A stretch of 64,000 nucleotides of DNA. Source: Bradyrhizobium sp. AZCC 2176. Lineage in GTDB: Bacteria > Pseudomonadota > Alphaproteobacteria > Rhizobiales > Xanthobacteraceae. Position 1 is the first letter of the stretch. Each line of letters begins with the position of its first letter. The stretch lies in the NCBI RefSeq assembly GCF_036924645.1, contig NZ_JAZHRX010000001.1, positions 2,170,001 to 2,234,000 of the forward strand, given 5' to 3'. A program made the translations under genes and the position numbers. The notes under the pieces are model-generated. The model saw nothing but the letters and a program-made list of their open reading frames with translations. It did not search any database and was not told the DNA's origin. Shown here in pieces: positions 52,244 to 60,683 of this stretch.

Positions 52244-53451
52244 TGCCCACCGCAGCAGCGCCCTCTTCGCGAGCGACTGAGCAGCGAAAGGCTATGGTCT
52301 TAGTCGCAATCAAGATGCTCACTGGAGATCAAGGAAAGTACCTGGGTATGGTGCTGGGGCTTGTTTTTACGACCTTCATCATGACTCAGCAGCCGGCGAT
52401 GTTCTTCGGGCTCGTGAAGAGGAGTTACGGCTTCGTCTCGGACGCGGCACTTGCCGACATCTGGGTGATGGACCCGATGGTGCGCTATATCGACGACGTC
52501 AAACCGCTATCGGACACGACCGTCGCGCGCGTACGCGGCGTTGAGGGTGTTGTCTGGGCCGTGCCGATCTATAAGGGCACAACACGGGTCCGTCTCGCCG
52601 ACGGCAATTTCCAGAATTCCGTCCTGATCGGCCTCGACGATACGACATTGATCGGTGGGCCGCCCATCATACTGTCCGGCAAACTCGCTGACCTTCGGCG
52701 AGCAGACGGAGTGATCGTGAGCGCTGACGGGGCGAACAACCGCTTTGCTCGCCCAAGTCCACGCTCCAACGAACCGCCGATTCCACTCATGATCGGTGAT
52801 GTCATTGAGATGAACGAGCGTCGGGCGGTGGTCGTCGGCATCAGCGAAGCCACCACAACCAACATGGGCGTGCCAACCATCTACACGACTTATTCTCGTG
52901 CCAAGTCTTACGTACCGAGCGAGAGGAAAACGCTGTCCTTCGTTTTGGTTAAGGCGAAGGCTGGAACTGAAGTGGGCCCAGTGATCTCCAACATTCGCCG
53001 TTGGACGGGGCTTGCCGCCGTTACCAGGGAGCAATTCGAGCAGATGACGCTCTGGTACGTCATCCAAAACACGCCCGCGTTCACTCTCTTCGGACTCTCC
53101 GCCATCATCGGCTTTGGTGTCGGCGGCCTAATTGCCGGCCAGACCTTCTACAACTTCACACTTGAGAATCTACGTTATTTCGGCGTCATGAAGGCAATGG
53201 GTGCGACGAATCGAACGCTCCTCACGATGATCATGGCGCAGGCGCTCGTTGCTGGCGCGATCGGTTACGGTCTCGGCGTGGGTCTCATTTCGCTGTTCAG
53301 CCTTGTGATCGGACCCCGATTTCCGTTCGAACTGAGTTGGTCGCTGTTTCTCGTCAGCGCCTGCGGAATCGTTCTTCTATGCGTGATCGCTTCGGGCCTG
53401 AGCATACGCAAAGTCATCCGTCTAGATCCGGCCTCCGTGTTCAAGACATGA
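52243..53451 (+). CDS. ABC transporter permease (DevC/MacB FtsX-like)
   Basis: A 402-residue inner-membrane permease. One helix near the N terminus (KYLGMVLGLVFTTFIMTQQP) is followed by a large periplasmic domain (about 65-270) and three C-terminal helices (LFGLSAIIGFGVGGLIAGQT, MIMAQALVAGAIGYGLGVGL, LFLVSACGIVLLCVIASGLS), the FtsX/MacB type 3 topology. I take the ATG at 52243, which overlaps the preceding stop; the ATG at 52294 would match relatives more closely at the N terminus. It is coupled to the ATPase and adaptor genes. Confidence 0.85.
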   Translation: MPTAAAPSSRATEQRKAMVLVAIKMLTGDQGKYLGMVLGLVFTTFIMTQQPAMFFGLVKRSYGFVSDAALADIWVMDPMVRYIDDVKPLSDTTVARVRGVEGVVWAVPIYKGTTRVRLADGNFQNSVLIGLDDTTLIGGPPIILSGKLADLRRADGVIVSADGANNRFARPSPRSNEPPIPLMIGDVIEMNERRAVVVGISEATTTNMGVPTIYTTYSRAKSYVPSERKTLSFVLVKAKAGTEVGPVISNIRRWTGLAAVTREQFEQMTLWYVIQNTPAFTLFGLSAIIGFGVGGLIAGQTFYNFTLENLRYFGVMKAMGATNRTLLTMIMAQALVAGAIGYGLGVGLISLFSLVIGPRFPFELSWSLFLVSACGIVLLCVIASGLSIRKVIRLDPASVFKT

Positions 53452-54191
53452 TCGCTGCAGCTGCAAGACAACATCTCAATGCTGGAGCAAGCGTCGTCTG
53501 CACCCGCCTCATCAAAGTTTATGGGCACGGCGCGCAGCAGGTGACCGCGCTACGCGGTGTCGATCTGGAAGTCCCCCGGGGCGAGCTCATCATGCTGGTC
53601 GGCCCATCCGGCTGCGGAAAGACGACATTGATCTCGATTATTGCCGGCCTTCTCGATCATGACGGCGGGCGATGCGTCGTGCTCGGCGAGGATGTTGAAC
53701 GCATGGATCAAACGACCAAGGCCGCATTCAGACGGCAGTCGCTTGGCTTTGTGTTCCAGGCTTTCAACCTGATTCCTCAACTGACGTCCGCTGAGAACGT
53801 CATGATTCCGCTCCTTCTGAACGGGATGAATGAAAGCGACGGCATTGCTAAAGCGCGTCAGGCGTTGGAGCGGGTCGGGCTCGCAGAACGTTCCGAACAC
53901 TTTCCTTCTCAGCTGTCTGGTGGTCAGCAGCAAAGGGTAGCGATCGCTCGTGCTCTGGTCCACGAGCCGGAACTGATCGTCTGTGACGAGCCGACCAGCG
54001 CGCTCGATCATGCGACCGGGCAACACGTGCTCGAGATCCTGCGCGGCATCGCCACAGGTGAAGGCCGCACTCTCATCGTCGTCACTCACGATCAGCGCAT
54101 CCTCAGCTTTGCCGACCGGATCGCGCATATGGATGACGGCCGCATTACCCATTTCGAGAGGCCACGGAACGCAGCGGGAGCGACGTCTTGA
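53448..54191 (+). CDS. ABC transporter ATP-binding protein (DevA/LolD-like)
   Basis: This 247-residue ATPase has Walker A GPSGCGKTT, Q-loop VFQAFNLIPQLT, signature LSGGQQQR, Walker B LIVCDEPTSALD and switch His in VVTHDQR. It powers the permease encoded just before it, and the ATGA overlap (4 bases) shows tight coupling. MacB/DevA-type pumps work as mechanotransducers that push substrates through a periplasmic adaptor and TolC. The substrate is unknown. Confidence 0.92.
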   Translation: MIAAAARQHLNAGASVVCTRLIKVYGHGAQQVTALRGVDLEVPRGELIMLVGPSGCGKTTLISIIAGLLDHDGGRCVVLGEDVERMDQTTKAAFRRQSLGFVFQAFNLIPQLTSAENVMIPLLLNGMNESDGIAKARQALERVGLAERSEHFPSQLSGGQQQRVAIARALVHEPELIVCDEPTSALDHATGQHVLEILRGIATGEGRTLIVVTHDQRILSFADRIAHMDDGRITHFERPRNAAGATS

Positions 54192-55195
54192 TGAAAAGCC
54201 GGCTCACCCTCCCGGTTCTAGCTGTGCTCGGCATTCTGGGCGGCCTCTGGCTTGTCCTCCAGGCAGGTACACCGCGCCCGGTGGCTCAGCCGATTGTGCA
54301 GCCGGCAGCAGCACCGTATCAAAGCTATGTTGCCGGCGGCGGCATGATCGAGGCTCGCACCCGCAACGTCGCTATCAGCACACCAACCAGCGGGGTGATT
54401 GCGAAAGTCAATGTGAAGGTCGGCGACCGCGTGGAGCAGGGCCAGGCGCTATTTCACATCAATGGGCGTGATCTCGAAACCCAGCTTATCACACGCCAGG
54501 CCGCTACGACGCTCGCAAAGATGCAGGTTCGAGAGGCCGAATTGTTGCTCGCTAATGCGCGTCGCCGGTTGGATCAAGCCAAGCCTCTTCACGACAGAAA
54601 CGTGATTAGCCCGGATGAATTCGCCGGCCGCGGACACGAGGCAGCGCTTGCGGACGCCAGACTCGCCTCTGCACGAGCCAATGCGGATCTAGCGGCCGCT
54701 CAACTGCAGGAAGCCGAAGCGGCGGTCGAGCGCCTCACGGTGCGTGCTCCCGTTGCCGGAGATATCCTTCAGGTGAACGTCGCCCCAGGAGAATATGCCC
54801 AGACCGGCACACTCTCCAAACCTCTCATCTTGATGGGAGACACGCAGACGCTCCATGTCCGGATTGATATCGACGAAAATGATGCATGGCGCTTTATTCA
54901 GGGCACGCCAGCCAAGGGTTTCCTTCGGGGCAATAGCGCGATCAGCTTCGATTTGCGCTTCGCCTACGTCGAGCCCTTTGTCGTGCCAAAAACTTCCCTA
55001 ACGGGGCTCAGCGCAGAGCGCGTCGACACGCGCGTACTCCAGGTCATCTACAGCGTCAATAGAGGGGATCTCCCGCTCTATGCTGGCCAACAGGTCGATG
55101 TCTACGTCAAAGCCGACGGCCGTGCCGTCGCGCCCAAGCGGGCAGATCCACAATCGGTCGAACATCGCCATCGGCCGACCGTGACCGTTCGATGA
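54191..55195 (+). CDS. periplasmic adaptor (HlyD/DevB-like)
   Basis: A 334-residue membrane-fusion protein. It has an N-terminal anchor helix (LPVLAVLGILGGLWLVLQ), a lipoyl/barrel-sandwich hybrid made of two halves (GVIAKVNVKVGDRVEQGQAL and VRAPVAGDILQVNVAPGEYA), a coiled-coil hairpin between them (about 95-185) and a beta-barrel end. It links the ABC permease to an outer-membrane TolC-type channel, which is not encoded here. The start overlaps the ATPase stop by one base. Confidence 0.9.
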   Translation: MKSRLTLPVLAVLGILGGLWLVLQAGTPRPVAQPIVQPAAAPYQSYVAGGGMIEARTRNVAISTPTSGVIAKVNVKVGDRVEQGQALFHINGRDLETQLITRQAATTLAKMQVREAELLLANARRRLDQAKPLHDRNVISPDEFAGRGHEAALADARLASARANADLAAAQLQEAEAAVERLTVRAPVAGDILQVNVAPGEYAQTGTLSKPLILMGDTQTLHVRIDIDENDAWRFIQGTPAKGFLRGNSAISFDLRFAYVEPFVVPKTSLTGLSAERVDTRVLQVIYSVNRGDLPLYAGQQVDVYVKADGRAVAPKRADPQSVEHRHRPTVTVR

Positions 55196-55213
55196 GGCAG
55201 GTCGGAAGGGAAA

Positions 55214-55348
55214 TACCTTTTTGCCAGCTTCGATCATCCCGTTGATATGGCCGAGTCCTATCGCCCTGGCTGGATTCCGCGTGTAGATCTTTATGGCAGT
55301 TCCGAGATCGAGTGCCTGCTCGGCCGAGAGTGCGCCTGAACAACCACC
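55214..55348 (-). pseudogene. C-terminal fragment of a COG1574-type amidohydrolase
   Basis: The frame reads GALSAEQALDLGTAIKIYTR, then NPARAIGLGHINGMIEAGKK. This aligns with the C-terminal region of the intact amidohydrolase at 56364-58022 (ALWPEQALDLETALEVYTRN, PARAMGLGHVTGSIEIGK). No further part of the gene is present. A second, related amidohydrolase gene once stood here in the opposite direction. Confidence 0.65.
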
Positions 55349-55449
55349 CTTGGGATTACGTCGCGCGCAGGCACCCCCTCGGCGCGATCCTGGCTCGCGC
55401 GTGAGAAGATCGGATAGTGATCTTACAACGGGATAATCGGTGATACTGG

Positions 55450-55851
55450 TCACCGCGCCGTTTCAGACGTGCCACCAGAGCTCCATGATTTGCGGCGGAT
55501 GCGGGGCGCGCGCCACAACTCTCCCTTTTCGGCGAGAAGCCCGTTGCCCCAATCGGACAAGGGCAGCAGCAGCTGGACGAGTTCGCGCCCACGTTCTGTT
55601 AGTGCATAACGCGTTTCTTTTGCATTGCAATCGTCCGCGCGTCGCACAATCCCGCTGGCCCTCATTTCGGAGAGAACGGTCGCAAGCACCTGCTGGCGAA
55701 TATTGCCAACCGAAGCACGAACTTCGCCGAAGGTGAGATCGTCGAGGGACAGAAGATAGAGCACGCGCGCCTTCCACTTGCCGGCAACCATCGCGAGCAC
55801 GGCTTCCACGGGACAGGGGTCGAGCGCCGGACGTTTTCGATGATAGACCAT
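55450..55851 (-). CDS. HxlR-family transcriptional regulator
   Basis: A 133-residue winged-helix regulator with the HxlR signature: CPVEAVLAMVAGKWKARVLY, LTFGEVRASVGNIRQQVLAT, VLSEMRASGIVRR and ETRYALTERGRELVQLLLPL. The Cys in DPCPVE is the conserved redox or aldehyde-sensing Cys of the family. It is divergent from the membrane protein and amidohydrolase genes across about 110 bp and probably controls them. Confidence 0.88.
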   Translation of the reverse strand: MVYHRKRPALDPCPVEAVLAMVAGKWKARVLYLLSLDDLTFGEVRASVGNIRQQVLATVLSEMRASGIVRRADDCNAKETRYALTERGRELVQLLLPLSDWGNGLLAEKGELWRAPRIRRKSWSSGGTSETAR

Positions 55852-55960
55852 CGGAGCCTCCTAGTCATAATTTTATGTGTCTAGCTCGCCTCAAGTCTAT
55901 ATGTAACCATTCCCTGCCAAAATGAGAGTACCGCCGCCCGCAGGCGGTGAAGGGGACTCG

Positions 55961-56359
55961 ATGGCGGACAAGATTCTCGGCGGATTGCTGTGGGCCGGCG
56001 TGGCCTATTTCTGTTGCATGGCGGCGGCGCATTTCGTCGGCTTCAAGATGCCGCTCCTATTCATCTACTATGATGCGCCCTTCTACGCCTATCAGGACAA
56101 GATCATCGCTTTCGCGGTCGTGGCCTATATCTGCCTTTTTTATTCCGCCGCGCGCATACCGGACGTCGTGCCTGCGGCGCTCGCGGCCCTCTGGATCACG
56201 GTGATCGGCCTCTGCCTCGTCAATCTGTCAGACGCGCTGCGCATCGTTCTTGCAGGCAAGGGCACGACCGCCTATTGGCTGCAGACGGCGCTACTCGGCG
56301 TCTACACACTGACACTAACCCTTTGCTGGCGACGGGCGAAATCGCAGCCTGCGACCTGA
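55961..56359 (+). CDS. small four-helix membrane protein
   Basis: A 132-residue integral membrane protein with four hydrophobic helices: about 5-25, 45-64 (KIIAFAVVAYICLFYSAARI), 70-92 and 105-125. I do not recognise a family. The ATG at 55961 follows AAGGGGA. It ends 4 bp before the amidohydrolase start and is probably co-transcribed with it, perhaps assisting substrate entry, but that is a guess. Confidence 0.7.
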   Translation: MADKILGGLLWAGVAYFCCMAAAHFVGFKMPLLFIYYDAPFYAYQDKIIAFAVVAYICLFYSAARIPDVVPAALAALWITVIGLCLVNLSDALRIVLAGKGTTAYWLQTALLGVYTLTLTLCWRRAKSQPAT

Positions 56360-56363
56360 GTCC

Positions 56364-58022
56364 GTGACAATGCAAGCCGCAGCCGATCTTATTCTCGAAA
56401 ACGCGAAGATCTACACGGTCGACAAGGGCAATCCCTGGGCCGAAGAAGTCGCGGTCCGCAAAGGTAAGATCATCTATGTGGGGTCGGCTGGCGGCGCGCA
56501 CGCGCTCCGCAACGCCCAAGCACGGGTTATCGACGCAAAGGGCCGCATGGTCCTGCCGGGCCTGGGCGACGTACACAATCACCATACGCGCGGCGGCCAG
56601 CTTGACCTGTTCGAACTCTCGTTTCCCGCGAGCGCGACTTTCGACCAGATCATCGCGCTCGTTGGCGAACGCGCGGAGCGGCTCGGCTCGGACGAGTGGA
56701 TTTGCGGCGGCATCTGGAGCAGCGAACTCATTCCGCGCCTGCGTACCTCCGAGGCGCGTGCCGCGCTCGATGCGGCGAGCGGCGGGCGTCCGGTGATGCT
56801 GCGCGACGATAGCCTGCACAATCGTTGGGTGAACAGCCGCGCGATCGAACTAATGGGTTTGACAGCCGCTACACCTGATCCGGAACTCGGACGTATCGAA
56901 CGCGATCCCAAGAACGGCGCTCCAGTGGGTCTGCTTCTGGAAAAGTCGTCTGCGCTGGCGGAACGGGCTGCCCTTGTGTCAATCGCTGATCCGATCGCCC
57001 GAGAAACAGCCTCGACGAAGCGGGCAGTCGAAATCCTCAACGGATACGGCGTCACCGCCTATCAGGACGCTAATACCACGCTCACCATGTTGCAGGCACT
57101 GGCCGGACTCGACCGGCGCGGCGAACTCAACGCTTGGTGCGTTGGATCGCTGCCGGTTTTCGACACTCTGACCGGCACGGAATTTTTCGGCGAGGCGTTG
57201 ATCTCGCGAAGCGAGCAATATCGCACGCCGCATGTGCGGCCGGATTTTCTCAAGCTGTTCATGGACGGCGTGCCGATGACGCGCACTGCCGCCATGCTCG
57301 AAGCCTATCTGCCCGACGAGCATGGTCGCGCAACGGTCTGCCATTCCTTTCTGCGCCTGCCCGATGTTGTGCACTGGCTCGTACGCGCCGAGACGCTCGG
57401 GAAAGGAGTGAAGGTCCATTGCGCGGGCGACGCCGCCGTGCGCGACATTCTCGACGCCGTCGAAATCGTGCGGCGGATGCGTGGCCCGGGACCCGTGCAC
57501 CATATCGCTCATGCGAGCTTCATCGATCCCGCCGATATTTCGCGATTCGCGGAACTGAATGTTGTTGCCGACCTCTGCCCCGCGATTTGGTTTCCTTGCG
57601 CCATCACGGTCGCCAATGCGGCGGTGATCGACGCCGGCCGAGCCGAACGCTACTGGCCAAACCGCGATCTGCACGCGACGGGCGCCTTGCTGGCAGCGGG
57701 CTCCGACTGGCCGGTTGTGGGTCTGCCCGACCCTTGGTTCGGTCTCGAGGGCCTGGTCACGCGGTGCAATCCGAAGCGACTGCATCCCGGCGCGCTCTGG
57801 CCGGAACAGGCGCTCGATCTCGAAACCGCGCTGGAAGTCTATACGCGCAATCCGGCGCGTGCGATGGGTCTCGGCCATGTAACCGGCTCGATCGAAATTG
57901 GTAAGTCCGCCGACCTGGTTGTCCTGGAACGCAATCTCTTCGAGATTGAACCCGGTCGCATTTCAAAAACGCGCGTGCTCGCAACCTTCTTCGAAGGACG
58001 CCTCGTCCACGGCGAGATCTGA
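56364..58022 (+). CDS. amidohydrolase family protein (COG1574, YtcJ/AepA-like)
   Basis: A 552-residue metal-dependent hydrolase with the opening ADLILENAKIYTVDKGNPWA, the metal motif LPGLGDVHNHH (first His pair), QDANTTL, KVHCAGDAAVRDI and the late Asp in AAGSDWPVVG. This is the arrangement of YtcJ/AepA-type amidohydrolases, which hydrolyse amides or carbamates; the substrate is unknown. The start is a GTG at 56364 or an ATG two codons later. Its neighbours (HxlR regulator, membrane protein, amidase and DUF2848 genes) fit amide breakdown. Confidence 0.87.
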   Translation: MTMQAAADLILENAKIYTVDKGNPWAEEVAVRKGKIIYVGSAGGAHALRNAQARVIDAKGRMVLPGLGDVHNHHTRGGQLDLFELSFPASATFDQIIALVGERAERLGSDEWICGGIWSSELIPRLRTSEARAALDAASGGRPVMLRDDSLHNRWVNSRAIELMGLTAATPDPELGRIERDPKNGAPVGLLLEKSSALAERAALVSIADPIARETASTKRAVEILNGYGVTAYQDANTTLTMLQALAGLDRRGELNAWCVGSLPVFDTLTGTEFFGEALISRSEQYRTPHVRPDFLKLFMDGVPMTRTAAMLEAYLPDEHGRATVCHSFLRLPDVVHWLVRAETLGKGVKVHCAGDAAVRDILDAVEIVRRMRGPGPVHHIAHASFIDPADISRFAELNVVADLCPAIWFPCAITVANAAVIDAGRAERYWPNRDLHATGALLAAGSDWPVVGLPDPWFGLEGLVTRCNPKRLHPGALWPEQALDLETALEVYTRNPARAMGLGHVTGSIEIGKSADLVVLERNLFEIEPGRISKTRVLATFFEGRLVHGEI

Positions 58023-58099
58023 GGGCGGCTTGAGCAACAGCTCAGGCAGTTAAACCGGGAAATCGAACGACCGGCGGATGCGATTGCAAAAGGACATGG

Positions 58100-58545
58100 C
58101 GATCCATCCGATGACGAGCCTCCCGGAGCGCGCCTGCGGTCTCGGGGGTTGCCCGGCGTGCCGTCGTGGGGATTCGTACCGAGCGCGGAAAAGGCAAACT
58201 CGGTCATCTGTGTCTTGCCGACGATGATAGCACCTGCCTCGCGCAACCGCCTGACAACTTCAGCGTCCTCAACGGCGGGCGGCAGACGGCGCAGCACGGC
58301 GGAGCCCGAGCTCGTCACCGTTCCAGCGACATCGAACAGTGCTTTCACCGAAACGATACGGCCATCAAGCGGGCCGCGCGTCGCACCGGCGGCGGCACGC
58401 GATCCGCAGCCTCAGCCTCGCACCGGGCGCTTTCCGCGAACACGGCGGTGAAGGCCTTTTCAGCCTCCGGCGAACGAATTCGCGTCAGCGCCGCTTCCAG
58501 CCGCGCAACGGCCGACGGCTGTGATCTGTCAGATGAGGCTGTCAT
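58100..58545 (-). pseudogene. N-terminal fragment of an amidase, frameshifted
   Basis: From the ATG at 58545 the frame reads MTASSDRSQPSAVARLEAAL, then RIRSPEAEKAFTAVFAES. A shift in a GCC repeat near 58395 leads to GATRGPLDGRIVSVKALFDV, then RRLREAGAIIVGKTQMTEFA and finally APGGSSSDG. The catalytic Lys (GKTQMTEFA) and the Gly/Ser motif are present, but the text ends there at a junction with unrelated sequence. It follows the DUF2848 gene by 33 bp, so it is the broken last gene of the Liv operon. Confidence 0.75.
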
Positions 58546-58577
58546 TTGGTGCCGAAACCGGTTCCGCGGACTGATGA

Positions 58578-59261
58578 TCAGGAAACGACAGGCAGCACGT
58601 CGATGTCGTAGCCGTGGGTCAGCGCGCGGGCGAGGACCGGATCATATAACTCCATGTCAAAACGCGTCCCCGGCCGAATGCCGCCGATCGCACCGGGCGT
58701 GCCGCAAAACATCAGCGTGCCGGCCGGTAGCGTGTCCGAGCCAGTGTGACGGCGAATGAGATCGCGCGGCGTCCTTAGCGACGAAACCGGGCTCTCCTGG
58801 TAGAGAACCCGCTTACCGTCGATCGTGGCCCACGAGCGAAGGACCAGTTCATCCCAATGCCCTTCGACATCAGCGTAAGACCAGAGCCGCGAGCCGACCG
58901 GCTTGCCGCAAAGCTGCTTCGAAAGGGCGATGCCTGACGCTTCCGCCTTGCGGTCGGTATGGTCAGATCCGATGCCGATCCAGAGCCCGTCAGCCATGGC
59001 GACAATGACGGGCTCGACCTCGCCAGAACTATCCGGGCCGAGCACGGTCAGGCGGCTTGCCTGAGTCAACGTTTGTGCTGCGACGCGGTAGTAGAGCGGT
59101 GTCGTCGAGGGGCGCGGAATGCCGAGCGCAGCGAGCTCCTCGATGTGGTGCTCGATCGCCGCGGCATCCCTGCCGGCCCACCCCGCGATGACGAGAGAGT
59201 TGATCTCGACCCCGACACGGTCGGTCCGGTCTTCGGCGATGCGGTCAAATTGCAGCAACAT
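58578..59261 (-). CDS. DUF2848 protein
   Basis: A 227-residue protein of the DUF2848 family, related to the fumarylacetoacetate hydrolase fold (ADGLWIGIGSDHTDRKAEAS, LCGKPVGSRLWSYADVEGHW, LPAGTLMFCGTPGAIGGIRP). Family members usually sit next to amidases and Liv-type transporters, as here. A metal-dependent hydrolase or decarboxylase role is likely but unproven. Its start overlaps the livF end by 17 bases. Confidence 0.82.
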   Translation of the reverse strand: MLLQFDRIAEDRTDRVGVEINSLVIAGWAGRDAAAIEHHIEELAALGIPRPSTTPLYYRVAAQTLTQASRLTVLGPDSSGEVEPVIVAMADGLWIGIGSDHTDRKAEASGIALSKQLCGKPVGSRLWSYADVEGHWDELVLRSWATIDGKRVLYQESPVSSLRTPRDLIRRHTGSDTLPAGTLMFCGTPGAIGGIRPGTRFDMELYDPVLARALTHGYDIDVLPVVS

Positions 59262-59937
59262 GGGATTCCCTATCCTTGGTCGATGTGGCGAGGATTTCGC
59301 CGCGCTCGATCTGCAGTGTCCTGTCGGCGATCCGGTCGAGCAGCGCCGGCGACGATTCGGTGATCAACAGCGAAAGCTCCGGTCGCCGCTTGCGCAACTC
59401 GCCGAGCGTGCGCGCATAGTTGAGCGCAAGCGCCGGCGCAAGACCCTGGAAGGGTTCATCGAGCAATAGCACCTTGCGTGCCACCGTGAGCGCGCGGCCG
59501 AGCGCAACCATCTTGCCCTGCCCGCCGGAGACGCCACCTGCCGGCCTTGCCCGCATGACATGCAGCTCGGGCAGCAAGCTGTAGACCTCATCGAGCCTTC
59601 GCTCGATCTCCGCCTTCTCGAGCTTCAACGCCAGCGCCGGAAGGCGAATGTTCTCGTCCACGCTCAATTCCGAGATCAGCCGGCGATCCTCCGGCGCATA
59701 GCCGATTCCGGCGCGTGCGCGGTGATGGGCCGGCATACGGCCGAGGTCGTCGGCGTCGAGACGGATGTTGCCGCCATCAAGGCCAAGCAGCCCCATGATC
59801 GCGCGCAGCGTCGTCGTCTTACCAGCGCCGTTGCGCCCGATCAGCACCGTCGTCTTGCGCTCGACGATGTCGCAGCTCACCTCGCGCAACACGCGAACGC
59901 CTTCGATCGAGACACAGACCTTGTCGAGGCTGAGCAT
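59245..59937 (-). CDS. livF: branched-chain amino acid-type ABC transporter ATPase
   Basis: A 230-residue ATPase with Walker A GRNGAGKTT, the LivF-type text IGYAPEDRRLISELSVDENI, signature VSGGQGKM, Walker B VLLLDEPFQGLAP and ITESSPALL at the switch position. The usual switch His is replaced (TES), a difference also seen in some LivF proteins. The ATG at 59937 overlaps the livG stop (TGATG). It forms a heterodimer with LivG. Confidence 0.88.
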   Translation of the reverse strand: MLSLDKVCVSIEGVRVLREVSCDIVERKTTVLIGRNGAGKTTTLRAIMGLLGLDGGNIRLDADDLGRMPAHHRARAGIGYAPEDRRLISELSVDENIRLPALALKLEKAEIERRLDEVYSLLPELHVMRARPAGGVSGGQGKMVALGRALTVARKVLLLDEPFQGLAPALALNYARTLGELRKRRPELSLLITESSPALLDRIADRTLQIERGEILATSTKDRESHVAAI

Positions 59938-60683
59938 CACGCCACCCCCACGACGCGTTCGCGGACCTGCGCGTTCTTGAATACCTCGTCGGGTCGCCCT
60001 TCGGCCATGATGTTGCCGGCGTTCCAGACCAGGACACGGCTCGCGTAGCGGGCAACCACGTCCATGTCGTGCTCCACGAACAGCGCCGTGATGCGGCGCT
60101 GGCGGAGCGCACCCATCAGCGCCTCCATGAGCTGAAAGCGCTCGAGCGCGCTGACGCCGCTGGTCGGCTCGTCCAGCAGCAGAAGGCGCGGCTTGAGAGC
60201 CAGCGCAACCGCGATGTCCAAGAGCTTGCGATGCCCTTCGGGCAAGGTGCTGCTGATCCGCTCACTGTCGTCGGCGAGCCCAACCAGGTCGAGCAGCGCC
60301 TCCGCCTCCTCGCGTCGCGCCGCGGTCTCGAGCGGGCGGCCCGCGCTCCACAATCCATCCGTTGCCGCCAGCGCCAGCATCATGTTGTCGATGGTGCGTT
60401 GCGCGGAGAACAGCTGCGGAATCTGAAAGGCGCGAGCGACGCCGCGGCGCGCGATGGCGCGCGGCGACAGGCGGGTGATGTCGTAACCATCAAGCTGCAC
60501 GCCGCCGGATTTCGGCCGGATGTAGCCGGTGCAGATATTGAGCAGGGTCGTCTTCCCCGACCCGTTCGGTCCAATGATTGCGAGGAATTCGCCGTCGTGA
60601 ATCGCGATGCTCACACCGTCGGCAGCCTTGATCCCGTTGAACGCGACATGAAGGTCCTTGGCCTCGAGAATGGGACGCGTCAT
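59937..60683 (-). CDS. livG: branched-chain amino acid-type ABC transporter ATPase
   Basis: A 248-residue ATPase with Walker A GPNGSGKTT, Q-loop RAFQIPQLFSAQRTIDNMML, the signature region STLPEGHRKLLDIAVALALK (LPEGHRK instead of LSGGQ), Walker B LLLLDEPTSGVSA and switch His in FVEHDMDVV. The true start is the ATG at 60683, inside the livM end (ATGA overlap). The altered signature is common in LivG of this type. Confidence 0.88.
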   Translation of the reverse strand: MTRPILEAKDLHVAFNGIKAADGVSIAIHDGEFLAIIGPNGSGKTTLLNICTGYIRPKSGGVQLDGYDITRLSPRAIARRGVARAFQIPQLFSAQRTIDNMMLALAATDGLWSAGRPLETAARREEAEALLDLVGLADDSERISSTLPEGHRKLLDIAVALALKPRLLLLDEPTSGVSALERFQLMEALMGALRQRRITALFVEHDMDVVARYASRVLVWNAGNIMAEGRPDEVFKNAQVRERVVGVA

